Assembly (NCBI RefSeq): GCF_017562075.2
Contig: NC_054082.1
Location: 57,082,136-57,146,135, forward strand
Length of the DNA: 64,000 bases
Reading direction: 5' to 3'
DNA from: Anopheles merus
Taxonomy: Eukaryota; Arthropoda; Insecta; Diptera; Culicidae
In this document: piece after piece, positions 30,421-40,140 of the stretch
How the letters are laid out: every line of letters starts with the position of its first letter
Position numbering within the stretch: the first letter of the stretch is position 1
The notes under the pieces: generated by a model
What the model was told of the DNA's origin: nothing
The model's input: only the letters and a program-made list of their open reading frames with translations
Database searches by the model: none
Program-made: the position numbers and the translations under genes

Positions 30421-32657
30421 TTATACATTATTGACAAAAGAATCGTTTACAAATCCTGGCTTCCAATTTTCTATCACTTTTTCGGCACTTTCGTCATTTC
30501 GGAACAAGGGCATAAATTTCTCTTTTTTAAAGCGATAAAGAGCATTCCGCACATTCCTATCCCACCTCCAAAGTAGCACATGCCGTTCTTGTTGCTTGAG
30601 GTCACTAACGGTGCTAGACAAATTTCGGACTACTGTACTGTCCACAAATTTGACCCATTCACCATCGATCAACACAATATCGGGTAAGGTTTTTGTGACT
30701 AGTTTAAGGATCTTCTCCCGGAAATATTCTGCCGACGAAAAAGCAAGGTCACTATCAGGACGAATGATCAATACGGTTGCTTCTTTGACCTGCAAAAAAA
30801 GATATGGAAATGAGATTATGCCGAGCGATTAACCAATGCATCCTTACTTACATTCATAATACGATAGGTAATTCTAGGACGAGATGTTAGGTAGAGAGGG
30901 AAGCATAAATTGACGGCAATGCCAACGACAATCCCAATTTCCAGCCCCAAAAACAGACATGCTATAACTGTTACTAAAAAGGGCACAATATCCATTCTCT
31001 TAATACGCCACATTTCTGCCACAGCTCGATACTCAATGATGAATATCATTGCTGCAATGATGACTGCTGCCAATGTAGTTTTTGGAATGTAGAAAAAATA
31101 ATCTGTCAGCAGTCCGAGCGCAAGCAAAACCAACGCGCCCGTAAATACACCACCAAATGGTGTAACTACTCCGCTACTACTGTTAATCGCGGATCTGGCG
31201 AACGAAGCGGTTGTCGGTATGGAAGATATGAAGGAACTTGCCACATTGCAGCACCCAAGTGAAAGCATTTCCTGTGTTGCATCTACTAACCTTCCACGCG
31301 AAAATGCTTTTCCGATTGATACGATTTCGAGAATAGATATGAGAGGAATCGAAATCACAGACGATCCAAGGATGCGCAACATATCACCAAAGTCGTAATG
31401 TTTGCCATCATGCTCTGTTTCAAACGGAGGAAGTTGCATTGAGGGCAGGCCTGACGCCACTTTTCCGGTTAGTCTAAAAGGATACTTTTCTTGAGTGCTA
31501 CAAATATATGCGAGCAATCCTCCGCTCAGCACGATCATGGCATTTCTCAATAAGCAGATATATTTTGTGAATATTTTCCAAGCCCCTTTGCCGCGTCCCT
31601 TAATGAGCTGAAATAAATAATAAAGTGATACACAATGGCTGATCAGAGGCTTACGAAAGGGAAGAGAAAATATGAAACATTAAACAGTTTCCAAACTTAC
31701 CGTCAAAAGAATCAGTAGCGTCAGCGAACTAAATCCTAATACCGAGTCCCAAAGCCGTGTTTCGCCAATGTTTTCGTAAAGATTGATCCAAGTGTCCACG
31801 AACCCAGAAGACTTTCCTGATGAGGAAATTCCCATCAAAGACTTCAGCTGGCTGCTGATGATGGTTATTGCAGCAGCTGTAATAAATCCCGTGATCACTG
31901 GCATTGATATGAATTGCACCACAAATCCAAAGTTGAAGCATCCCAGCAGGAGCATGATGCATCCTGATAAGAATGATAACAAAACGGCTCCAGCTGGTCC
32001 AAGGTCCAGCACAGGTTGTTGAACCATCAACGCCATTACGGCAGTTGGGGCGACCGTGATCTCTTTGACAGACCCTAGGAAAGCATAAATAAACGACCCC
32101 ATGAAGTTCGAGTATAATCCATACTGGGGTTCCAGGTTGGCCACGGTGGCGTAGGCGATACTTTGGGGTATAGATGTAAGACCAACCGTAATGCCGGCAA
32201 TAATATCAGACACCAGACAAGTAAGATTATAATTTGATGCCCATTTTAAAAATGGGAGCCTGCGTAATGCCGTTTCTTTTGTCCATAAATTGTTGAACTG
32301 ACGTACAATGTGATGCCCAAAGTTGGGAAATTTTTCTCGATGATCCAGACTGTCTGTAAACGTGTGTATATCCAATGAATTATTGAACTTTTCACTCCAA
32401 CTGCGCACTACGTACCTCGTCTTTCGCGATCTATCGCTACATTCTCCTTCACCGTGTACAATGTGCTCTCCGTTGCTTCTGTGTTCATTGTGGTTCAAAT
32501 CTAAAATAAGTCGTCAACTCTTCATTACAGCTCTGTTCTCTTCATAATCATAGATGCCGCAGGTTGTAAACCATCATAATTTCAATTGTTTGCAATATGA
32601 ATTAAAGGGAAGAAGTGTGCCGAAGTTGGTAAGGAAGTTTTTACCTAAACGTATCAT
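30421..32657 (-). CDS. SLC26-type anion transporter (sulfate permease family), gene 1
   Basis: Exons on the minus strand: 32657-32645, 32500-31701, 31607-30852, 30789-30421. All introns are GT-AG (144, 93 and 62 bp). The joined frame gives about 645 residues ending in TAA at 30421. A long N-terminal tail (about 70 residues) precedes the membrane core, whose sulfate-transporter signature reads LTSIPQSIAYATVANLEPQYGLYSNFMG. The TM10 region has SSIPTTASFARSAINSSSG. The C-terminus is a STAS domain (VLIDGEWVKFVDSTVVRNL). Family members exchange sulfate, chloride, bicarbonate or oxalate at the plasma membrane; this substrate is not known. The first exon of 13 nt (ATG at 32657) is my choice because its donor and phase fit genes 2 and 3; the other exons are firm. 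Confidence 0.85.
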
Positions 32658-33137
32658 AAAGATATTCCTTTAATAACTACGGATGTCGGCAACGATGAGA
32701 GTGCGTTGATAGTATGGTTATAAAAAGTACCCAGCTTAGTATCGTTATCTTAGACTTCATGATAAATACCGTCATAGTAGCACAAACAATTACATTACCA
32801 CAATATAGGTCATTCCAATAAGACATATTATGTATCAATCTGCCGTTGAACGCGTGCCGTACGCGAGATACAGTGTATGCCCTAAGATGCCTCTGAATTA
32901 TTACACTGAAAGAAGTATTGATTTTCTTTTACAATTATAAAAATGTTTGAACCCATTACAATACGATTTGTGCAAAAAGCAATTCTAAAACATGTTTCTT
33001 TCTTCTCAAATTACGTGTGGCTTGCAGTGAACGCAAGGCAATTGGCAATAAACAAACAAATATTTTGTTGTTATTTTGAAAGCTGTCTTAAACAGCTGTC
33101 ATGATTCGAGTACAGGCGGATCTAGAATTAGGGCGGT
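32658..33137. other. Upstream region of SLC26 gene 1
   Basis: 480 bp without a credible gene. It should hold the 5' untranslated region and promoter of gene 1, but no core element was clear enough to mark. Confidence 0.4.
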
Positions 33138-33412
33138 GGCAACGCTTATCCGATGCGATTTTATCGGACGCTTCTGTCAAACGCTATTTCGGCTCATATT
33201 GCGAAAATTTGAATGGTTTAACCATTATAAAAAATAATTTCATATTGTTCCTACATAACCTGCATGATTACATTGACAGATAAAATCGGATGCGACGATC
33301 CGACGGAATCAAAATTTTTGATTCCGTCGTACGACGAAATCGCACGTCCGACGTTATCTGTCAAATCCCATATAAATTTCGTCCGATAAAATCGCATCGG
33401 ATGAGCGCTGCC
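33138..33412. repeat. MITE-like inverted repeat (275 bp)
   Basis: GGCAACGCTTATCCGATGCG...CGGACG at 33138-33170 is inverted at 33380-33412 with few mismatches. An inner palindrome around TGATTCCGTCG (33300-33335) gives a fold-back core. It is noncoding. Confidence 0.7.
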
Positions 33413-33455
33413 GCGGGCCTTACGCAGTTCCAAGGACCGTAAAGATATCAGGCAA

Positions 33456-34604
33456 CCCAAGAGAAATTTTTCGGGGATAATGAAGACAAACTCATGCCAG
33501 CTCTTTCTATTCATCAGCCCTACTCTCTCACACGCATCGATGAACTTTTACACATCTCTTTGTTCATTGTACTATGTTTGAAGGGTTTAAAAGTGATAGA
33601 TAACATTTCATGTTCATGAAGTAGTTATGGTCAAATGTTAATGGTGTATGATTTGTACCATGGTCGACCTGAGTTCAATTCCATTTTTATTGTTTTTATT
33701 GATGATTTAAAGTTTTATTTAATTTTTAAAACATCCAGCTCCAATAACTTCAAACCCATTTGCTCACTGTTAGAAAGGCATGTTTAATAGTTAATCTGTT
33801 ATTTTTATTGTTTAATTTATTTATTTTAATTTATTTAGTATCAGTACCCTTTCATACAACCAAACCAGTAAATAGCACGATAATGAATAATAATATGGTG
33901 GCGCAACTGGCAAAGTGATTCGAAGTAGAACCACCGACAAACCGACGTGACACTTGGAACAAAATGAGCTTCAAAAGTTGTCTCCTTATTTCAAATGAAA
34001 ATACGTTAAACACTAGCGCCATCTCTATAATGATTCGCTTACTACACTGACACAGAGAAGAAACTGCTAAATCCCCTTTTTGTTTTTCTTCGCAAATTCT
34101 AATGCGTATTGTTTTATGTACTTCTCACATCTTTTGCACTGATTTAGAAACATATAAAATGATTTTCCTGGGTGTTTTGTCCAATAATTCTCACAAAATC
34201 TTGCCTCACACTACCTTCGCAATTTGTATTTAGAAAAGTTGTTTACATCGAAGCAGCAGTGAACAGAGCTTACTTTGACAGAAGTGTTCGCCTCACTGGT
34301 AAATGACAGTACTTTCGTGTGGGACACTTTTGTAACACCAGTGTCACGTCGGTTTGTCGGCGGTAGAACTAGCAATGTGGTTAGTAGCGTCAAGGATGAA
34401 GCATGAGCATGAATTGGAACATGAGTGGAGGGAGTGAATCCGAATGTTCATTTCTATTTTAGCTCTTTTTTGCATGGGTTCATCTTTCACGTGTGTTCAC
34501 TATCCCCGAAAATGATCTGTATTTCGTTGGTCTTTTCGGGGATAATTCGTTAACGAATTATACCCGAAAAGACCAGCGAAAACCAGCGTGATCGGGAGCT
34601 TGGG
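33456..34604 (+). repeat. Repeat copy A: 0.7-kb element with CCCAAG/CTTGGG ends, holding a nested MITE
   Basis: It begins CCCAAGAGAAATTTTTCGG and ends CGGGAGCTTGGG. The inverse of the whole sequence appears as copy B (34755-35454). Without the nested insert (33931-34363 plus 5 bp) it is about 711 bp. A 21-bp direct repeat (33432-33452 and 34605-34625), extended to about 24 bp by CAA, abuts both ends, which is long for a DNA transposon target duplication. It contains the perfect palindrome TTCGTTAACGAA and repeated TCGGGGATA words. No protein frame. Confidence 0.7.
33931..34363. mobile_element. MITE nested in repeat copy A
   Basis: Terminal inverted repeats CCACCGACAAACCGACGTG / CACGTCGGTTTGTCGGCGG and a 5-bp duplication TAGAA (33926-33930, 34364-34368). 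Copy B keeps the uninterrupted sequence GAAGTAGAACTAG at the same place, so it serves as the empty site. 433 bp, noncoding. Confidence 0.85.
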
Positions 34605-34754
34605 AAGGACCGTAAAGATATCAGGTCAAGTTATAAGCCCGTTTTGACAGCTAGGTGGAAGAAGAATCGACGAAGAAAACTGACAGTTAGTTTTCCGCGT
34701 TTGGCTAACGCTTCTAGTTCTCGAAGGAAAATTCCCATTTTAAATCACGGGCTG

Positions 34755-35454
34755 CCCAAGCTCCCGACCACGCTGGTTTTCGCTGGTCTTTTCGGGTATA
34801 ATTCGTTAACGAATTATCCCCGAAAAGACCAACGAAATACAGATCATTTTCGGGGATAGTGAACACACGTGAAAGATGAACCCATGCAAAAAAGAGCTAA
34901 AAATAGAAATGAACATTCGGATTCACTCCCTCCACTCATGATCATGCTTCATCCTTGATGCTACCAACCACATCGCTAGTTCTACTTCGAATCACTTTGC
35001 CAGTTGCGCCACCATATTATTATTCATTATCGTGCTATTTACTGGTTTGTTTGTATGAAGGGGTACTGATACTAAAAGAATTAAAAGAAATAAATAAAAC
35101 AATAAAAATAACAGATTAACTATTAAACACGCATTTCTAACAATGAGTAAATGGGTTTGAAGTTATTGGAGCTGGATGTTTTAAAAATTAAATAAAACTT
35201 TAAATCATAAAAAAAAACAAAAAAAATGGAATTGAACTCAGGTCGACCATGGTACAAACATTACACCATTAACATTTGACCATAACTAGTTCATGAACAT
35301 GAATTGTTATCTATCACTTTTAAACCCTTCAAATATAGTACAATGAACAAAGAGATGTGTAAAAGTTCATCGATGCGTGTGAGAGAGTAGGGCTGATGAA
35401 TAGAAAGAGATGGCATGAGTTTGTGTTCATTATCCCCGAAAAATTTCGCTTGGG
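34755..35454 (-). repeat. Repeat copy B: inverted partner of copy A
   Basis: It starts CCCAAGCTCCCGACCACG and ends AAATTTCGCTTGGG, the reverse complement of copy A over about 700 bp with scattered differences. The two copies are 150 bp apart and could form a very long hairpin. No clear target duplication was found at its edges. Confidence 0.75.
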
Positions 35455-35706
35455 CATTTTTTATAGAATAACGTCACACAAAATTATCTTTTGTTTTTCA
35501 TAAATAAAAAACCATAGCTATGAATGAAAAATGAGTTCGACGGCATCGTCCGTCGATAGAGGAACTTTTAATTTACGAACACACCCAATCTTGGCGGTTT
35601 TAACAACTTTTCACACACAAATTCACAATTTCAAGCGTATCGAGTACTAATCGAGCAGATGTGGAAAAACAATTTCGAGCAAATGTCACTTGGGGAGTCT
35701 CGATAA

Positions 35707-35872
35707 GGCAGCGGTAATCGCTGATGCGGGCGTCCGTGCGTATTTTCAGAAAATTTGGAAATTTGGGTGGAATTTGACACCCGCAGCGGGTGACAGCCCG
35801 CAACCGCATGCGTCAGAATCAAACAATTTTGATTTTTCTACACGCACGCCCGCAGTAGCGATTACCGCTGCC
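35707..35872. mobile_element. PIF/Harbinger-type MITE (166 bp)
   Basis: Near-perfect terminal inverted repeats starting GGCAGCGGTAATCGCT, with TAA on both sides (35704-35706, 35873-35875). A 3-bp TAA/TTA duplication with GG-starting ends is characteristic of Harbinger-derived (Tourist-like) MITEs. Noncoding; the family assignment is inference. Confidence 0.75.
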
Positions 35873-35904
35873 TAAGCCCGGATGAACGTCGCTCCACTGT
35901 ATCT

Positions 35905-37275
35905 CGAAATACAGGTGATCTCCGAGTTACGACTGTATTTGGGACCGAAAAAAAATCCTAAAGCAAGTTGTAGGGTAACTGTACCAGTTTTCGGCAGTGT
36001 ACCTATTTTCGGCAGGGTAACTAAAAACGTGAAATTCTGCACAAATTTCGGTAAAAAATTTCACAAAATACAATTTTGTAGTGAAAGTGTACTTATTTGA
36101 TATTCACATACGAAGTTTCACACCATTTCATTACGTATTTTCCAAAATATCAAATAAATTGTGCTTTTCTCGGCAGCTTTGCTGTCAGCCAATCGTTCGG
36201 CAGGTTTTGTGATTAAGAGAATCAGAACAGTAAAACAATGAAAAAGTGGTGTATATTTAAGATTTTATGCTTATTTAATTTATTCTAACTTGTTCGGAAT
36301 TTTAAAATCACGATAAACAGGTTATTTTTCACTTAAATGCTGCCGAAAATAGGTACACAGTAAATGTTCATTTTTGACAGCTCAATGTTGTGGGCTCCTG
36401 CCGAAACTCGGAACAATAACACACTTTGAATTTGGCTGAATATTCCTTTTAAAATTGATCAGAACACTACAATGCGTATGTCGACACATAATATGACCTT
36501 TCTTGTACCAAATATCACCAATTTTACGACAAACAATGCATTAAAAAAAAAATAAGAGAAAAATAAATATATAATATAAAAAGCCAGTTCGCACCGTACG
36601 CTATAACCATCAAACTGTCAATGGCTGCTCTGTTTAAACGTCGCATCAAAATGGCTGTCAAAACGGGCCAAAATAAGCAACATAAAATTGATAATTAAAG
36701 TGCTTTTTAACACCAATCTTAGGAAAGTAAGATTGTTAAATTGCTTTAAACATTTTTATGTACATATTCACATTGATACAAGCATTTTCTGACCCGTATT
36801 CGCGCTGCTGAAAATAGGAACACAGCCTGCCGAAAATAGGAACAAACTGCCGAAAATAGGAGCAAAATCAATGTTTGCATTTTCACGAATATTTATGAAA
36901 AAGGGCTTTGAAACGGCAAATAAAAAATATTGTAACATACTATGATAGTTTATCAACCAGAATAACAACACTTTCAAGAAAAATAATGAACACAATGAAT
37001 CACAATTTTCTCTATCAATTGCCAAATGAAAAATAATTTTATTTTTTTTTTAAGTTTTAAAACAATAAAAAAAATTCTATTGTTACCCATTTTTTACACC
37101 AATTACTTCATATACGTAACAAATTGCATAAATAAACTTAATTTAATTTAAAAAATCATTATTAATCAATTATATTTTGGCTGTAAAACGTAAAATTCGA
37201 CATACGCGAAAATCCGAGTTTCGCGAAGGTCTCCGGAACGAATTATTCGCGTAACTCGGGAAAGACTGTATCGTG
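35905..37275. repeat. Noncoding repeat region with CTGCCGAAAATAGG motifs in both orientations
   Basis: CCTATTTTCGGCA lies on the plus strand near 36002, with a shorter TTTTCGGCAG near 35988. The inverse TGCCGAAAATAGG lies near 36341, 36829 and 36848, and a variant near 36809. The outer flanks show CCGAGTTACGACTGTAT (35918) and its approximate inverse at 37245-37270. This looks like one or two nested non-autonomous DNA elements. No gene was found. Confidence 0.5.
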
Positions 37276-38315
37276 TATTTTATTTAAAACAATATTCGAT
37301 ACTGTATTGATTTTACTCAAAAATTCATTTACAAGATAAAAAATATTCAAGATTGGTTATTTGGGGAATATTTATGAATGTGTATGTTTAAATAATGTAT
37401 AGAGGCTTTGGCTCCAACGGAGTTCTTTCGCCTAATTATGAATGTGTATGTAATGGCCATCAGTAAGAAATTAAAAAAAAATACTACCTTTTATCCAAAT
37501 GATGGCTTTTAACTGTCAATCGACAATCAAAATCGTCTTATCAGTAAATCGTCGTATATCGAGGGTCGCCTGTCCAGAGATTTGAGATTCGCTTCGTGAT
37601 TCAAATCACTAATCACTGCAGATTACGATTCAAATAAACCTGCATCACGTTTATGGAGGAGCGCCGTCAAACATCTAGAAAAAAAAAAACAAAAATCAAA
37701 TACTTGTCATATTCCATACAATTTTCTTGTCGATGCCTTGTTCGATTAGTGCCAGACCGTCGGCAAAATAATCATAAGGTACAACACTATTTGATGTATT
37801 TATTTATTCATTTATTTATTTATTCAATACCCTATAAACATGCATGTTATATGTTTAAAAATAATTTAATTAGTTATTTGCATGACATACTCACTACATC
37901 TCGAAGCGATCCAGAGCATTTTAGAGGCACACTTAATCCTTGTGATATTACGGGTGAAATGTCCTTGCTTGGAGTACAGATATTTAATCTGTAGTTTTCC
38001 TTTCTTTAAACATTTCGAAGCGTTTATAATACTTGAGGCCATGAAAACGTTTGTCGCCAAGCAAAATTTGTAAGATATCACGAAGATAAGAAGACAAAAT
38101 CGCTCTGTAGATTATAAGTATCACTAGCGTCTAGCTGCTGTAACATTTTATCTCCTGTACTCATACTGGAAGCAGTTCATTCTTTGGGACACAACTGTGA
38201 CACTGGTAGACAACGTCTTTTGCTGTCTATTTGAAGTGCTAACCGATTTAAAGTGCTTTAATTTGTAGTTGACAACAGGTTAAATAAACCAGTGTAACAT
38301 TTTACTACAGTAAAA
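37276..38315. other. Intergenic DNA, no recognised gene
   Basis: AT-rich, with a TTTATTTATTCATT repeat near 37797-37830 and one copy of GTCGTATATCGAGGGTC (37551-37567), a word also seen at 29287-29303. The last 100 bp may be the 5' untranslated region of the small exon that follows. Confidence 0.4.
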
Positions 38316-38364
38316 ATGGAAAAACCAGGCGAAAACCCGTTATTGAAATCAGTGTTTACTGGAG
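38316..38364 (+). CDS. Possible 5' coding exon (MEKPGENPLLKSVFTG), gene unknown
   Basis: ATG at 38316 in a good start context (AAAAATGG) opens 16 codons and ends at GGAG|GTATGT, a strong splice donor, in phase 1. The rest of the gene is not obvious. An I-like element inserted 150 bp downstream. Two ideas: a lone first exon of a gene whose body is further away, or an alternative first exon of SLC26 gene 2, whose exon 2 accepts phase 1. The end NPLLKSVFTGG also resembles the entry of a mitochondrial carrier. It may equally be chance. Confidence 0.35.
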
Positions 38365-38765
38365 GTATGTATCCTTAAGATAAATGGAATAGGTTCCGCA
38401 ACACTGATTTAAATGTTTGTCCCGTATTTCGATTACATCTGTATTCAGACATCGTCCAGATGGATTTTATTTGTGTGACAAGGGCAAGAAATACAATTTA
38501 ATACATGTTCTGTGCTCGTTACACTCCTACACTCCTACACAAACCGTTGCACAGAACAGATCATTCCTTTCAATAGTTTAAAAAAATAATCCTTTTTCAA
38601 CCAGAACCGATAAATACCCAATTTTGGAGTGGCGAAAAAAAAAAAACAGTTTAAAAATAAAGTGTCGTGTTGTTCCTATTTTCAAAGTATCCCTACAAAA
38701 AAAAAACAGATACATACTGAGTGGAAAAAAAAAATCAAGCAAAGTGGTAGAGAGGGGAGAGGAAG

Positions 38766-40042
38766 ATGGGGGTCATAGACCCGGGAGGAAATAAGACTTT
38801 CGGGTCTTATTTCAGCATCTTGGGGGAAACATCAAATAAAAACACCAAAAAAAGAAGAAAAATAAGAGGTGAGCGTATCAATTTAAATTTCAGTGAAACA
38901 GTGAAGAATGAAGAGGTTTTTATGGTGGTGGAGAGTAAAACTCCCGGCAAAAGTGTGGCATGCTACAACCCATTCCTGTTCGCAAAGGCAACTGAAATGG
39001 CGATTGGATGTAGGCCATTACAAACGTCCATACTTAGAGACGGCAAAATACTGATGCGTGTTAAAAATGAAACCGAAGCCAAAAAACTAAAAAAAATTAA
39101 TTTAAAACACGGTGATTGTGCTATCGAAGTGGATGTTTACGAACATAAAACTTTAAATCAAAGCAAGGGAATAATCAGAAGTGATGCGTGCAGGTTCTTG
39201 AGTGAAGAAGAGCTTCTAGAAGGTCTTCAACCTCAAATGTATCAGAGGTATACATAATGAAGAGAAAAGGCCAAGATGGGGTTCTCAGAAACACAAGAAC
39301 CGCCATCATAACTTTCAAATCTACAGTGCTTCCCAGGAATATAGAAATAGGTTACTTCACCGAAAAAGTAGAGTTATTTATTCCAAACCCAATGCGGTGC
39401 ATGAAATGCATGCTTTTTGGGCATACAAAAAATAATTGCAATAGAGAAAAAATTTGCGCCAAATGTGGAGAAAACTTTCATGAGAATTGCACAAACCCCC
39501 TAAAATGCACTCAATGCGGTGAAAACCACTCAGCTTTAGATAAAGATTGTCCAGTATGGAAAGACGAGGTGGAGATAAAAAGAATACAAACAGAAAAAAG
39601 AATAACAATAAGAGAAGCAAGAAAAATTCGAAGGGAAACAGTACCAGCCATTCCTAGAATATACATAAGAGAAAATTTTTCATCAATAGTGAGAGGCAAT
39701 CAAACGCCTATAACGAACGAAAAACGAAAAATAGACGAAACAAGTGAAGACGATAGAAACACGCCTAAATCAATCGAAAACACACTAACAAAAAATAACA
39801 GAACAACAAATAATAAGTACCTAGATAATAACACAGAACCCAAAAATAATACGAATTTAACAATAAGTACCAAAGATTCAGAAAACCACACAGAAATCGA
39901 AAACACAGAAACTCAAACGAATCCAAACGCAACAAATGAAAATGCCACCAATATCACTTATTTAAGTGATGCTGAAATGTATCTCAATGAAATAGACATT
40001 CAAGGAACAATCGAAATAGACTACAATGAAACATCACAGTAA
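38766..40042 (+). pseudogene. I-like ORF1 (gag-like nucleic-acid-binding protein), one frame break
   Basis: Part 1 (38766-39257) is a basic N-terminal region ending at TAA, overlapping the next ATG (TAATG at 39255-39259). Part 2 (39257-40042) continues with TAIITFKSTVLPRNIEIGYFTEKVELFIPNP. Three zinc knuckles follow: CMKCMLFGHTKNNC, CAKCGENFHENC and CTQCGENHSALDKDC. The C-terminal third is rich in Asn, Thr and Glu, low complexity. The family shows one continuous protein here, so one base is probably lost near 39245. It packages element RNA. Confidence 0.82.
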
Positions 40043-40140
40043 AAATTACAAAAAATTACTATTTTTACAAACTATTTTTATAGCTAATTACACAAACAGT
40101 CTTAATAATACCTAACCTTTTCCCTATAAACAAATAAAAC

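Noticed and set aside
33101..33283. 60-residue frame near the MITE at 33138-33412.
   Set aside because: It lies on the MITE arm; no gene evidence.
35690..36100. Short frames around 35.7-36.1 kb.
   Set aside because: They cover the Harbinger-type MITE and the CTGCCGAAAATAGG repeat region.
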